From Erythrobacter sp. YT30 (GTDB taxonomy: Bacteria; Pseudomonadota; Alphaproteobacteria; Sphingomonadales; Sphingomonadaceae): a stretch of 64,000 nucleotides of DNA. The stretch spans positions 372,001-436,000 of the forward strand of contig NZ_LMAF01000002.1 of NCBI RefSeq assembly GCF_001542875.1, in the 5' to 3' direction. The notes under the pieces are model-generated. The model saw only the letters and a program-made list of their open reading frames with translations, searched no databases and was not told the origin of the DNA. Position 1 is the stretch's first letter. Each line of letters opens with the position of its first letter. The position numbers were made by a program, and so were the translations under genes. Positions 24,813-34,076 of this stretch are shown piece after piece.

Positions 24813-26687
24813 TTATTTCTGAACCAGATAATCGGTGGATGCCATCACCAGAAGAACAGCCGTGTGAACGCGCTGCAGGCGATCTTCGGCTTCACTGCCG
24901 GCATCAATGGTGATCGTATCGAGCGCACCAATAATGGTGGAACGGACGTCATCAGACAGCTGGTTGGCTGTCAGCAACAGATCCAGCCGGTCGACAAGCG
25001 CGGTACTGTCATCGGCGATGGCAGTTTCAGCCGAATAATCGAGTTCAACATCATCAAGATACCAAACCGAGTTATCAATCGCTCGCTCGAGGAAGTTCAC
25101 ATATCCTGCTACCGAGGTTTCGTTGACGATCTGGAATTCAGGAGCGACCAGATTGTTGGCAGCTGCTTGTGACATCGTCGGGAAATATGTCGGGCGGAAG
25201 AAGTTGAAAACCGAGGGCGGGCGCAGGGGAGACTGGCCCAAACGGCTTGCCGGATCGGACAGTTCGCGAATCTCGAAATTACCACTCGTCGAACGGATGC
25301 CGAATGTCCGGCCCAACTGGACGAAGCGCAGCATTGGTTCGCGCAGTTTGCCGAACGCAGGATCGGAAGCGTTGGCGATATTGAGTGCCTCATCATCAAG
25401 CAGGATCGCTTTGAAGACGGCGCGCAAATCGCCGCGTGTGCCGCTGCCATTGTTGGCGAAGACATCGGCAACTCGCTGAACATAGGCTGGGCTCGGATTA
25501 CTAGTCACGAGACGCTGGATCATCTGTCTGGAGAAGAACGGCCCGACATTGGGATGTTCGACCAAGTGATCTAGCGCGAGACGCAAGCTTTCCTCGGGCC
25601 CGGTTCCTGCCGGAATGGTGAGGCCAAGGAACGTTTTTTCCTCTTCGGAATGGAAGCTCTGATTGGTAGTCCAGCGCCAGCGCGATCCATCAGCTGTCAT
25701 GGGCTGGCGCACATAAAGCGCATCGGGCACCATCCAGGTTCCGTTGAAGGCCTGCGTTTCGCTGACATTCGTGAAATCGTAATCGTAGCCAGTGAAGACC
25801 TTCGCGATGCCAGTTACATCATCGTTGTCATAGGTCTCAATCGGATTGCCGCCATTGAGGCGTTCTGTGCCATCCGGATTAAGCTCGAAAAGGCCAATGG
25901 AGAACAATTGCATGATCTCGCGGCCATAATTCTCATCAGGAACGCGGCCCTTGTTGGGATCAGCCTTGCGATTGCCCCGAGTGTTGAGAAACACACCCAT
26001 CGCCGGATTGAGCGTGATGTCCTCAAGCAATTGACGATAACTGCCAAACGCGTTGCGATTGAGGATATCCCAGTACTCGCCGATGGCAGGCGAACGGTGC
26101 GCGATGCCGATGCTGTTGAAGGAGACCACAAAGAATTCGGACATTGCCAGCGCAACGCGTTTGCGTACCGAGCTGCCACCGCTCATCAATTGTGACCAGA
26201 TCATGTAGTCGCCTGGGTCGCGGCGATTGTACCATTGATTGCTATCGACCTGATCGTAGCCACGCGCCGCAAAATATTGCTGGGCGGTCTGGCTGTTCTG
26301 CTGGTTCATTTGTGCATCAAGCCAGGGCTCGTATCCCTGATCCTGCACCTGTTGAATGGCTGCAGGGCTCGCTGCGAAAGAGGTTTGCAGGAGGAAGCGC
26401 GCTGCCTCAGTATCGTTCTGCGGCGCAGCGACAGTTGGCGCAGGAGTCCCGCCACCGCCGCCGGCGAATGCGCCGCCGCCACCACCGCCGCCATCGCCAC
26501 CGCCGCCTCCGCAGGCGGCAACGCCCAGTGCCAGCGTGCTTACCGCTGCTGCACGCGCTGGCGCCGTTGCGATGGCAGGCGCAATCGGCTCTGCAGCCTC
26601 CGCGCGAGCTTCGACGTTTGAAGCGATTTCCTGATTTGGCTGGTCTTTCGCCGTGGTCTTCGGCTTGGTGGTCGTCGTGGTCGTCAT
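24813..26687 (-). CDS. DUF1800 protein with Gly-rich N-terminal linker
   Basis: A 624-residue protein of the DUF1800 family. The N terminus is unusual: a poly-Thr start, an Ala/Glu-rich stretch, then L-A-L-G-V-A-A-C near residue 59 followed by a long Gly run with a few Asp. L-G-V-A-A-C resembles a lipobox but lies far from the start; no internal Met is near it, so lipidation is uncertain. The DUF1800 domain covers about 90-620, with A-A-R-F-L-L-Q-T-S-F near its start, E-N-Y-G-R-E-I-M-Q-L-F-S-I-G-L near 250 and P-P-S-V-F-N-F-F-R-P near 510. It forms an operon with the DUF1501 gene. The biochemical role is unknown. Confidence 0.88.
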   Translation of the reverse strand: MTTTTTTKPKTTAKDQPNQEIASNVEARAEAAEPIAPAIATAPARAAAVSTLALGVAACGGGGGDGGGGGGGAFAGGGGGTPAPTVAAPQNDTEAARFLLQTSFAASPAAIQQVQDQGYEPWLDAQMNQQNSQTAQQYFAARGYDQVDSNQWYNRRDPGDYMIWSQLMSGGSSVRKRVALAMSEFFVVSFNSIGIAHRSPAIGEYWDILNRNAFGSYRQLLEDITLNPAMGVFLNTRGNRKADPNKGRVPDENYGREIMQLFSIGLFELNPDGTERLNGGNPIETYDNDDVTGIAKVFTGYDYDFTNVSETQAFNGTWMVPDALYVRQPMTADGSRWRWTTNQSFHSEEEKTFLGLTIPAGTGPEESLRLALDHLVEHPNVGPFFSRQMIQRLVTSNPSPAYVQRVADVFANNGSGTRGDLRAVFKAILLDDEALNIANASDPAFGKLREPMLRFVQLGRTFGIRSTSGNFEIRELSDPASRLGQSPLRPPSVFNFFRPTYFPTMSQAAANNLVAPEFQIVNETSVAGYVNFLERAIDNSVWYLDDVELDYSAETAIADDSTALVDRLDLLLTANQLSDDVRSTIIGALDTITIDAGSEAEDRLQRVHTAVLLVMASTDYLVQK

Positions 26688-26834
26688 TTCCCGTCCCTAA
26701 CGTTGGAGACACGCAATCCCTTCGTTGCGGCGACAACCTTGACCATATTGTGTCGAATTAGTGTTAACCGCATAGAAACCTTCGCGTTTCGGGGACAGGC
26801 TGTGGTATTTTTGTGGCTGACTGACGGGTGAAAG

Positions 26835-27851
26835 TCAGAAACTGAAGCGCAGTGATGAGACCGCCGTCACCTCGTCTACATCGATCAAGGTTGCGCCATT
26901 GGGCGAAAGCGTCGCATTGGCGTAATTGCCGCCGAGATTGAGCGAGAGTCCGCGCGCCAGCGCATATGAAGCACCCACCGCGCCAGATACTTCAGATGCG
27001 CCGTCAATCTCGCCATAGTGCCCTTCTACGGAGAGTTGAAGCGGGCCGAACTGCGATTGTCCTCCAGCGGACACGAACCAACGATCGATTTCGATCAATG
27101 CTCCATCAAGCCGCTCATAACCGGCGCCCAGATCGTATAGCGAACTGCCATAAACGAGTTCGCCGACAAGCCCGATGCCGCGCGTATCGAAGCGGGTGAT
27201 GCCATCTGGCGCATTGAAGCGAGCCTGACGATAGCGCCCCGTAAAGCGAACATCGCGCTCTCCGATCGGACGCTGGAATTGCGCGCCGACTTCGAAATCG
27301 CCGTTCGCATCGACAACCGCACCAATAATACTTGGACCGAACCGGCCAACATAGGCCCCACCCCAATTATCGAGCTGTCCATAGAAATCATCGAACGCGA
27401 GGAACGAATTGCCTACACCGCGGCGGCGACGGGTCAATTCGCGCACCTGCTGATTTACGTTGCCGCCGATAAACGTGCCGAAACTGGTGCCGATAAAGCC
27501 CGCGACATTGTCTGTGTAATCATCGGGCACGCCGATTGTGTTGTCGGAATATTGCCCAAAATAAGCAGCGCCAATGGTCCATCGATTGGCAAGCTGAGTT
27601 TCGGCGGCCACCTGCACGTTGGTTACGAAACCTAGGGTCACCTCGTCATCATCGATCAGATTGTCGAAGTCAGCGGTTATGTTTGCATCGGCAAGTCCCG
27701 TCACCGAGATCGTCACATTGCCTGCTTCGAGTGAGAGCGGTTCTTCGAATGAGGAGAGGTTATCGTAATTTAGGTTGATATCTTGCGAGAATGCCGCGCC
27801 CGGCATGATTGCAAAGGCAGCCGCGCTGCCAAGGAAGAGAGGGCGGATCAT
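26835..27851 (-). CDS. Porin-like outer-membrane beta-barrel protein
   Basis: A 338-residue exported protein. It has a signal peptide (A-A-A-F-A-I-M-P-G-A-A-F-S-Q), alternating strand patterns throughout, and a C-terminal strand ending S-L-R-F-S-F with the terminal Phe needed for barrel insertion. The middle region (F-D-D-F-Y-G-Q-L-D-N-W-G-G-A-Y-V-G-R-F-G) resembles general porins. It begins 6 nt after the haloperoxidase-like gene stops, so the two are probably co-transcribed. The substrate that it passes is unknown. Confidence 0.7.
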   Translation of the reverse strand: MIRPLFLGSAAAFAIMPGAAFSQDINLNYDNLSSFEEPLSLEAGNVTISVTGLADANITADFDNLIDDDEVTLGFVTNVQVAAETQLANRWTIGAAYFGQYSDNTIGVPDDYTDNVAGFIGTSFGTFIGGNVNQQVRELTRRRRGVGNSFLAFDDFYGQLDNWGGAYVGRFGPSIIGAVVDANGDFEVGAQFQRPIGERDVRFTGRYRQARFNAPDGITRFDTRGIGLVGELVYGSSLYDLGAGYERLDGALIEIDRWFVSAGGQSQFGPLQLSVEGHYGEIDGASEVSGAVGASYALARGLSLNLGGNYANATLSPNGATLIDVDEVTAVSSLRFSF

Positions 27852-27857
27852 GGAGCT

Positions 27858-29240
27858 TTACGCCCTTTTCCGGAACATCGTTTGGAAAGCATGCCGCGCA
27901 ATTTTTCTGCCTGCATCGTCGGCAGCCTCATGATCGGCGAGCCAGTGCACACCGCCATAGATGCGGCTCCACCCGTTTTCGTAAGCGGCTTGATCGAGGC
28001 TGGTGAAATAGCGTCGCTTTCCCGTCAGGCTGGGCCAAAGCACCTGATCGGGGCTCTCTTGGCTGAAGCTGACCTCGTCTGTTCCGATCAGCAGCTTGAT
28101 CATCTCAACGCCAACCGCGCCGAAGGTTGAATGCCCTGACGTGTAGGCCGGGAAATTGGGTGTCGGGATCAGGCTTTCCCAATTGGGTTGCTGGACAATG
28201 CGCGGATCGGTGCTGCCGAACTGGCTTGAGCGATGCTTGATCGCGGTTTCAGGGCGCAGAATATCGTGGTGATACTTGCTATCCCAAGCGTTGATCGAAG
28301 CATCGGCCTGCGTCGCGCCCATCAGGGCGAAATGGCGTGCATGGTCGAGGAAGTCGAAGCCGCGATCCTGCATCACCTGCAGCCCAATGTACAAGAAATG
28401 CCCTGGCGGTGTGATGCCCCATGGGCCATCTTCCCAAAACAGAGCGATCTCGGCTTGATCATCAGTGCGGTGGGTTGAATCCTTGCCGCCAAGTTTGCGC
28501 ACCAACTCGTACTGAGCTGCAAATGCGGAGCTTTTGGGGTCGAGAAAGTCGGCGACGCGGAATTGCGATGGGCTGGTCATCGTCCAGGGCGTGATCGCGC
28601 CATGCCCTGGAAACAGGCCCCGCTCATACGCGCCAATCGCCGGGCCGGGTCCTGCCGAATAGCTTGGCCCGGTGGGCGTCCAGCGCAGCACATCATCGCG
28701 GCGCGGATAGCGGTCGTGGTAAAAGTTCACCCGGTGCGGCTCTGCCCCATCATGGGTGCGCATCTTGTTGATCTGAAGCCCGACATGACGGCCCCATTTA
28801 ACCCCCTGATCCTTCGCCTCCCCATCGGGAAAGCGGGATTTGAATGCGCGCCTCTCCCACAGGAAAGGCTGCTGGAAACACTCAGATGCCGCGGTTGCAA
28901 AAGCAACGCCATAGGCGATCTCGGGATCAGCGCCGCTGGGCGCTTCGCCAAAATCATAAGGCATTTCAAATCGTCCAATGATCGCGTTGGCAGCGGCAAA
29001 ACCTGCGACCATGGGCGCTGCAAAATTATACGCAGCGCGCGGGGGCGCGACGCGTTGATCGCGCACCTGCTGCATGACGATATCGACCCAGTGATAGACG
29101 GTGTTCACATTCTGGGGCTCAACGATGTTGGTGAGATAGCTTGAACGGCTGCCCATACGCGCAGTCGAGCAGCCGCCAAGTGCGCTCGCAGCAATTCCAG
29201 CCGCGGCACCCGCCATCAGATTTCGCCGCGAAACCCGCAT
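27858..29240 (-). CDS. Vanadium-dependent haloperoxidase-like, exported
   Basis: A 460-residue PAP2-superfamily protein with the full vanadate-binding set: K-x6-R-P (Lys then L-R-P-E), T-S-G-H-S-T, and S-R-x-x-x-G-x-H-x-x-x-D (G-W-S-R-I-Y-G-G-V-H-W-L-A-D). This supports vanadium haloperoxidase chemistry (oxidising halide with peroxide), though acid phosphatases share the site. The N terminus has S-R-R-N-L-M and an Ala-rich stretch ending L-G-G-C, so a Tat lipoprotein signal is likely. I chose Met at 29240; Met codons at 29258, 29267 and 29318 are also in frame, and GGAGG lies 11 nt before 29240. Co-transcribed with the barrel gene. Confidence 0.82.
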   Translation of the reverse strand: MRVSRRNLMAGAAAGIAASALGGCSTARMGSRSSYLTNIVEPQNVNTVYHWVDIVMQQVRDQRVAPPRAAYNFAAPMVAGFAAANAIIGRFEMPYDFGEAPSGADPEIAYGVAFATAASECFQQPFLWERRAFKSRFPDGEAKDQGVKWGRHVGLQINKMRTHDGAEPHRVNFYHDRYPRRDDVLRWTPTGPSYSAGPGPAIGAYERGLFPGHGAITPWTMTSPSQFRVADFLDPKSSAFAAQYELVRKLGGKDSTHRTDDQAEIALFWEDGPWGITPPGHFLYIGLQVMQDRGFDFLDHARHFALMGATQADASINAWDSKYHHDILRPETAIKHRSSQFGSTDPRIVQQPNWESLIPTPNFPAYTSGHSTFGAVGVEMIKLLIGTDEVSFSQESPDQVLWPSLTGKRRYFTSLDQAAYENGWSRIYGGVHWLADHEAADDAGRKIARHAFQTMFRKRA

Positions 29241-29571
29241 TTTTCGCTTTTCCTCCATGCGGATCATCCCGCGTGTATAATCGCAAAACCAGCCTTTGAC
29301 GGACTGCCTAATGTCCATTTCGGCTTATTGGTTCTTCTTATCGGAGAGCGAATTACGGCAAAAAAGTCAGCGAGTGATTAACCGCTCTGAGACGCAGAAT
29401 TGCGGGGCTAAAGTGCAGCAGGCACCATGATGTTAGCGAAGCATCGTTAATCAAGCTGATGCATGTCGGATGTGCTCATTGGCACAGCGCCTTAAGTTGG
29501 CTCGAGCAGCGCTCCTATGTGTCAATAGGCTGAGGGTTTCGCGTGTGTCCAAATGTCTATACACATGCGCC

Positions 29572-30336
29572 ATGGACCTCTTCACGTTCCTCGTCATCCT
29601 GCATGTGATCACCGGGTTGACCGGCCTCATCGCGTTTTGGGTACCGATTGCGACGAAGAAAGGGGCAAGGACCCACCGCACGGGCGGGAAATGGGCGTGC
29701 TATGGATTTATGGGAGCAGGCGCGCTCGCTGTCGCGATGGCTCTCCTGACACTTTACGCACCCGACAAACGCCATCCAGAAATCGCGGATAGAGAGCTGT
29801 TCGAAGGGCTGTTTGTCTGGATGATGCTTTATCTCGGCATCCTCACCATTGGTTTTGCTGACTATGGATTGAGCGTTGTCAAACACGCCCGGTCTCGCGA
29901 ACAATTGCGTCGTCCAAGGACGCAGATCGTGATCGCAGCCGTCGTGGCCTCGGGCCTTTATTGCGGGTACTACGGCTGGCGCGTGGGCGATCCGCTGATG
30001 ATGGCTCTATGTGTGCTGGGCGTTGTCTCCATGGCAATCCAGCAGCTGTTCATTTGGCGCAGGGAAGCCCCCTCTCCCAAAGCGTATGTCGGCGAACATT
30101 TCCGCGCGCTTATTGGCATGGGGATTTCAGCCTACACGGCATTCATGTCGGTGGGGCTTATTCGGTGGGTGCCTGAACACGTCTTCAATCCGCTGGTGTG
30201 GGCAGGCCCCAGTATCGTTGGCGTCAGCCTGATCATTTACTTCACCGCCAAGGGCAAAGGTCACTTTGCCTCAAAGACTAAAGCAAAGTCGGGCTCAAAA
30301 TCCGCCAGCGTCAAACCACGGCCCACATCCGTTTGA
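29572..30336 (+). CDS. DUF2306-like multi-pass membrane protein
   Basis: A 254-residue integral membrane protein with about seven helices. L-H-V-I-T-G-L-T-G-L-I-A-F-W-V-P near residue 10 and A-R-T-H-R-T-G-G-K-W near 33 match the DUF2306 pattern, where conserved His residues may hold a haem or metal. The C terminus is a Lys/Ser-rich cytoplasmic tail. The frame extends back to 29470, but the ATG at 29572 precedes the first helix. Its 3' end overlaps the convergent dioxygenase gene by 26 nt. The function is unknown. Confidence 0.65.
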   Translation: MDLFTFLVILHVITGLTGLIAFWVPIATKKGARTHRTGGKWACYGFMGAGALAVAMALLTLYAPDKRHPEIADRELFEGLFVWMMLYLGILTIGFADYGLSVVKHARSREQLRRPRTQIVIAAVVASGLYCGYYGWRVGDPLMMALCVLGVVSMAIQQLFIWRREAPSPKAYVGEHFRALIGMGISAYTAFMSVGLIRWVPEHVFNPLVWAGPSIVGVSLIIYFTAKGKGHFASKTKAKSGSKSASVKPRPTSV

Positions 30337-30988
30337 GATTTGCGATCGTCTTGTCGACGGTCAAAAGCTCTCGCGATTGTGCGGGTAGCGCAGCGCGCAG
30401 GCTGACCCGCAGGTTTTCAAGATCAAACAGCACCTCACGCTGAGTTGGATCGGCGACAAGGCTCTCAATCCATCCAACGCTCACGATCCGCGTGCCTTTG
30501 GTGACGGGGCGAACTTCGTGAATGCTTGTGCTGGGATACAGCACCAATTCACCCGGCTTTCCTTTGACAGTATAGTCCATGCCTGCGCTGTTGATCATCA
30601 ATTCGCCGCCTTCGTAATCCTCTGGCGGTGTGAGGAAGAGCGTGAAGGACAAATCAGTGCGCATCCGCCCCGCCCCTGCGCCCATCAGCGCGTTATCGAT
30701 GTGAGAGCCATAGTGCCCACCGCCTTGGGTTTTACTGATGAGCAGATGCGAAAACCGACGCGGTTGGGCAGCGGCTTGCAGCACGGCATTGTCGTTGAGA
30801 AATGGCATGATCAGCGCTTGCGCCGCCTTGCCAGCTTCATCCTGCATCACCGCCTGTTCGTTTTCTTTGACAGCACTTGCGGTTTTGCCCGCTGTCTCCT
30901 TGCCATCGCGCCATTCAAGCTTTGCCACCGCGGCGTTCACTTCGGCCAGTTTTTCCGCATCAGGAATGGCCGCGATGGTTAAGATCAT
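30311..30988 (-). CDS. PKHD-type Fe(II)/2-oxoglutarate dioxygenase (PiuC/YbiX-like)
   Basis: A 225-residue dioxygenase. The iron site is seen as H-Y-G-S-H-I-D-N near residue 96 (His-x-Asp) and the distal His in T-S-I-H-E-V near 158, followed by Arg for 2-oxoglutarate in K-G-T-R-I-V-S-V-G-W. PiuC proteins are usually iron-regulated and coupled to siderophore receptors; none is next to it here. It is divergent from the Gly-rich lipoprotein, with 97 nt between starts. The substrate of the family is not known. Confidence 0.9.
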   Translation of the reverse strand: MILTIAAIPDAEKLAEVNAAVAKLEWRDGKETAGKTASAVKENEQAVMQDEAGKAAQALIMPFLNDNAVLQAAAQPRRFSHLLISKTQGGGHYGSHIDNALMGAGAGRMRTDLSFTLFLTPPEDYEGGELMINSAGMDYTVKGKPGELVLYPSTSIHEVRPVTKGTRIVSVGWIESLVADPTQREVLFDLENLRVSLRAALPAQSRELLTVDKTIANLKRMWAVV

Positions 30989-31085
30989 GGGAAACCGTCC
31001 GCTTGCTTGTGATAATGAGTTGCATCAACGCCGACCTGCCTTATGACAGACAGAACGCAATCCAACTATCGCGCGAGGCATCCAA

Positions 31086-31937
31086 ATGAAAGTCACCACG
31101 AAAACCTGGACCACACTTGGGCTTGCGACAGCGCTCGCGGGCGCAGGTCTTGCCGGATGCTCAGGCGAAGCTGGCAGCAGTGGCGAAGGCGGTGAGGCAG
31201 CCCAAAGCGGCGAATCTGGCGCCGGTGGTGAAGGCGAAGGCGGCGAAGGTGCTGGCGGAGAGGGCGAAGGCGCTGGCGGAGAAGGTGAAGGTGGCGTCTC
31301 CGTGGGTGCTGCGGGCACTGATCCCGTGGTATATAGATCAGCCCTCGCCATTGCTGAGGCGCACGTGATCGCCGCACGCGATGCGTTTGCAGCCGGCAAC
31401 ACAGAGGCCGCAGCCGAGATGTTCGGGCACCCCGTTTCTGAAGTTCTTGCTGATCTAGACCCTGTGTTTGAAGAGCTTGGCGTTGAAGATATGAAGCCGA
31501 TGTTTAACGCAGCGTCTCAAGGTGTTCTCAACGGTGAAGATGCGGCGAAAGTCAACGAGCGTGCCGACGAGATCATCGCCGCTCTAAGGGCCGCAGCAGC
31601 CAAAGCGCCTGACGACGGTACCAGCGCAGCTATGATCGCAGCAGGCGTTGCATCCGACCAGATTGAGCGCGCAGCCGATATGTATGGCGAAGCAGTGGAG
31701 GGCAAAATTTACGGTCCCTATCTTGACGGCTATGGCTTTTATAAGTCAGCCGAAGCTGCCTTTGATGGGTCATCGGATGCAATTGCTGCTGAAAATGCTG
31801 ACCTAGCAGGAAAGATCACCGCTGCCCTTGGGCTGCTTGGCAAAGCCTATCTAAGTGCAGAACTTCCCGAAAACCTCGATGCCAATCAAGGTGAATTACA
31901 GGGCGCGTCTTCCGCAGTCATGCTGGCGACAAGCTAG
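31086..31937 (+). CDS. Lipoprotein with Gly/Glu-rich linker, unknown function
   Basis: A 283-residue lipoprotein not recognised beyond its architecture. A signal with lipobox L-A-G-C (Cys25) is followed by about 45 residues made almost wholly of Gly, Glu, Ala and Ser in loose G-E-G repeats. A predicted all-helical domain (residues 78-283) follows, with A-I-A-E-A-H-V-I-A-A-R-D-A-F, P-V-S-E-V-L-A-D-L-D-P and I-Y-G-P-Y-L-D-G-Y-G-F-Y. The acidic linker would hold the helical domain away from the membrane. The helical bundle vaguely recalls imelysin or EfeO-type periplasmic proteins, but I cannot see their metal motif. Divergence from a PiuC-type gene makes an iron-linked role possible but unproven. 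Confidence 0.7.
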   Translation: MKVTTKTWTTLGLATALAGAGLAGCSGEAGSSGEGGEAAQSGESGAGGEGEGGEGAGGEGEGAGGEGEGGVSVGAAGTDPVVYRSALAIAEAHVIAARDAFAAGNTEAAAEMFGHPVSEVLADLDPVFEELGVEDMKPMFNAASQGVLNGEDAAKVNERADEIIAALRAAAAKAPDDGTSAAMIAAGVASDQIERAADMYGEAVEGKIYGPYLDGYGFYKSAEAAFDGSSDAIAAENADLAGKITAALGLLGKAYLSAELPENLDANQGELQGASSAVMLATS

Positions 31938-31994
31938 GCTTTAGGGCCAAAGCACCCTTCCCAATCTTCCGCGAAATCGGCATAGGCGCTGCCC

Positions 31995-33275
31995 ATGCAT
32001 GATATTCGCCTGATCCGAGACGACCCGGCCGCTTTTGACGTCATTATGGCGCGCCGCGGCCTTGAACCTGTGGCTGCGCAAATCCTTGCGCTTGACGAAG
32101 AACGCCGCGCTCTCACCACACGCCTGCAAGAAGCGCAATCACGTCGTAACGAAGCATCTAAAGCCATTGGCAAAGCGATGGGCCAAGGCGACACAGAAAC
32201 GGCTGAAGCGCTGAAGGCTGAAGTCGCCGAGCTTAAGAAGACGATGCCTGATTTGGAAGATCAGGATCGCAGCGTTGCCAAACGTCTTGAAGATATGATG
32301 CTCGCCCTTCCCAACGTTCTCGACCCGTCAGTGCCGGATGGCGAGAGCGAAGAAGACAATGTCTATCTGCGCGAATGGGGCGAGAAACCGAACTTTGATT
32401 TCGACCCGCAAGAACACGCCGATATGGCCCCCGCGCTCGGCATGGATTTCGAAACGGCAGCCAGAATTTCCGGGGCGCGCTTCACCTTCCTGCGCGGAGA
32501 TATGGCGCGCCTTCACCGGGCGCTCGGCCAATTTATGCTCGACAACAACACTCAGCATCATGGCTTTACCGAATGCAACCCGCCGCTCCTCATCAATGAA
32601 GAGGCAGGATATGGCACCGGGCAATTGCCCAAATTCGGCGAAGACCTGTTTCGCACGACTGACAATCGCCTGCTGATCTCAACTTCGGAAATGGTTCTGG
32701 GCAATTCCTTCCGCGAACAATTGTTTGCCGAAGAGGATTTTCCGATGCGCCTTACCGCGCTCACGCCGTGCTTTCGTTCTGAAGCTGGTTCTGCCGGGCG
32801 CGATACGCGCGGTTTCATCCGCCAGCACCAGTTTGAAAAAGTCGAAATGATTGTCGCCTCACTGCCTGAAAAGGCGGAAGAGGAATTGGACCGGATCACC
32901 GCAGTAGCCGAAGGCCTGCTGCAAAAGCTGGGCCTTCACTACCGCGTTATGGCGCTGTGTTCGGGTGACATGGGCGCAGCGATGATGAAGACTTATGATC
33001 TGGAAGTTTGGCTGCCCGGTCAGGGCGCCTATCGCGAAATCAGCTCGTGCTCCAACGGTGGCACTTACCAGCCGCGCCGGATGAATGCGCGTTATCGCCC
33101 GGAAGGTTCGAAGAAGAGCGAGTACTTCCACCTCTTGAACGGCTCGGGTCTCGCTGTTGGACGCACATTGGTCGCTATCATTGAAAATTATCAGCAGGCA
33201 GATGGGAGCGTGATCGTTCCTGAAGTGTTGCATCCCTATATTGGCGGCGTCACAAAACTGGAGCCACGCGACTAA
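31995..33275 (+). CDS. serS: Seryl-tRNA synthetase
   Basis: A 426-residue class II synthetase that charges tRNA-Ser. Residues 1-110 form the coiled-coil arm that grips the long variable loop of tRNA-Ser. Motif 2 is seen as F-R-S-E-A-G-S-A-G-R-D-T-R-G-F-I-R-Q-H-Q-F near residue 255, and motif 3 as G-L-A-V-G-R-T-L-V-A-I-I-E-N near 385. The length is normal. Its TAA shares one base with the surE ATG, so the two are coupled. Confidence 0.98.
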   Translation: MHDIRLIRDDPAAFDVIMARRGLEPVAAQILALDEERRALTTRLQEAQSRRNEASKAIGKAMGQGDTETAEALKAEVAELKKTMPDLEDQDRSVAKRLEDMMLALPNVLDPSVPDGESEEDNVYLREWGEKPNFDFDPQEHADMAPALGMDFETAARISGARFTFLRGDMARLHRALGQFMLDNNTQHHGFTECNPPLLINEEAGYGTGQLPKFGEDLFRTTDNRLLISTSEMVLGNSFREQLFAEEDFPMRLTALTPCFRSEAGSAGRDTRGFIRQHQFEKVEMIVASLPEKAEEELDRITAVAEGLLQKLGLHYRVMALCSGDMGAAMMKTYDLEVWLPGQGAYREISSCSNGGTYQPRRMNARYRPEGSKKSEYFHLLNGSGLAVGRTLVAIIENYQQADGSVIVPEVLHPYIGGVTKLEPRD

Positions 33276-34033
33276 TGCGCATTCTTGTCACCAATGATGA
33301 TGGATATCACGCCCCTGGCCTTGAAGTGCTTGAGGCAATTGCCGAGCAGCTTTCCGACGATATCTGGATCTGCGCGCCGTCAGAGGAGCAATCGGGCGCA
33401 GGCCATTCGCTCACGCTGAACCAGCCTGTCCGTCTTCAGAAATTCGGTCATCGCCGCTTTGCTGTAACCGGCACGCCCACAGACAGCGTAATGATGGCCC
33501 TGCGCGAAGTCATGGACGCGCCGCCTGATCTCGTCTTGTCCGGTGTCAATCGCGGGGCAAATCTGGGCGATGACATCACTTATTCGGGCACCGTTTCAGC
33601 CGCTATTGAAGGCGCTTTGGCTGGCGTGCGCTCCATTGCTCTTAGCCAAGTCTACAGAAGCGGAGACAATGCGCCGGCTGACACTTTCGAGGCGGCCAGA
33701 GTGTGGGGCAAGCGCGTAATAGAGCCACTGCTTGAGGTGACCTTCGATCCGCGCACTCTCATCAACATCAATTTTCCTCCGGTTGCTGCCGACGCTGTTA
33801 AAGGCACGCGCGTCGTACGGCAGGGTTTTCATGATTATTCGCGCGGCAGCATCGTCGAAGGCAAAGATCCGCGCGGACAACGATATTTCTGGTTCGGTCT
33901 CCACGCGATTGAGCATACGCCCGACAATGGTACCGATCTGGAAGCGATCGACGAGGGTTTCGTTGCGATCACACCGCTGCAACTTGACCTAACCCACTAC
34001 CCCACAATCGAAAAACTGACCGAGCGGTTTTGA
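33275..34033 (+). CDS. surE: 5'/3'-nucleotidase SurE
   Basis: A 252-residue metal-dependent nucleotidase that removes phosphate from nucleoside monophosphates and is linked to stationary-phase survival. The N terminus I-L-V-T-N-D-D-G-Y holds the metal Asp8/Asp9. S-G-A-G-H-S-L-T near residue 38 and S-G-V-N-R-G-A-N-L-G-D-D-I-T-Y-S-G-T-V near 89 complete the site. The serS-surE order is common in alphaproteobacteria, often followed by pcm, which is not here. Confidence 0.97.
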   Translation: MRILVTNDDGYHAPGLEVLEAIAEQLSDDIWICAPSEEQSGAGHSLTLNQPVRLQKFGHRRFAVTGTPTDSVMMALREVMDAPPDLVLSGVNRGANLGDDITYSGTVSAAIEGALAGVRSIALSQVYRSGDNAPADTFEAARVWGKRVIEPLLEVTFDPRTLININFPPVAADAVKGTRVVRQGFHDYSRGSIVEGKDPRGQRYFWFGLHAIEHTPDNGTDLEAIDEGFVAITPLQLDLTHYPTIEKLTERF

Positions 34034-34076
34034 GCACCGTTTTGCGCAGTGGAACGATGGCTGTTATCGCACTGTC

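Noticed and set aside
26440..26540. GC-rich tandem triplet repeats as a possible CRISPR or microsatellite element
   Set aside because: They encode the Gly run of the DUF1800 protein; no repeat-spacer structure is present.
31190..31310. Repeated G-E-G coding stretch as a tandem DNA repeat element
   Set aside because: It stays in frame inside the lipoprotein gene and varies in sequence, so it is a low-complexity linker.
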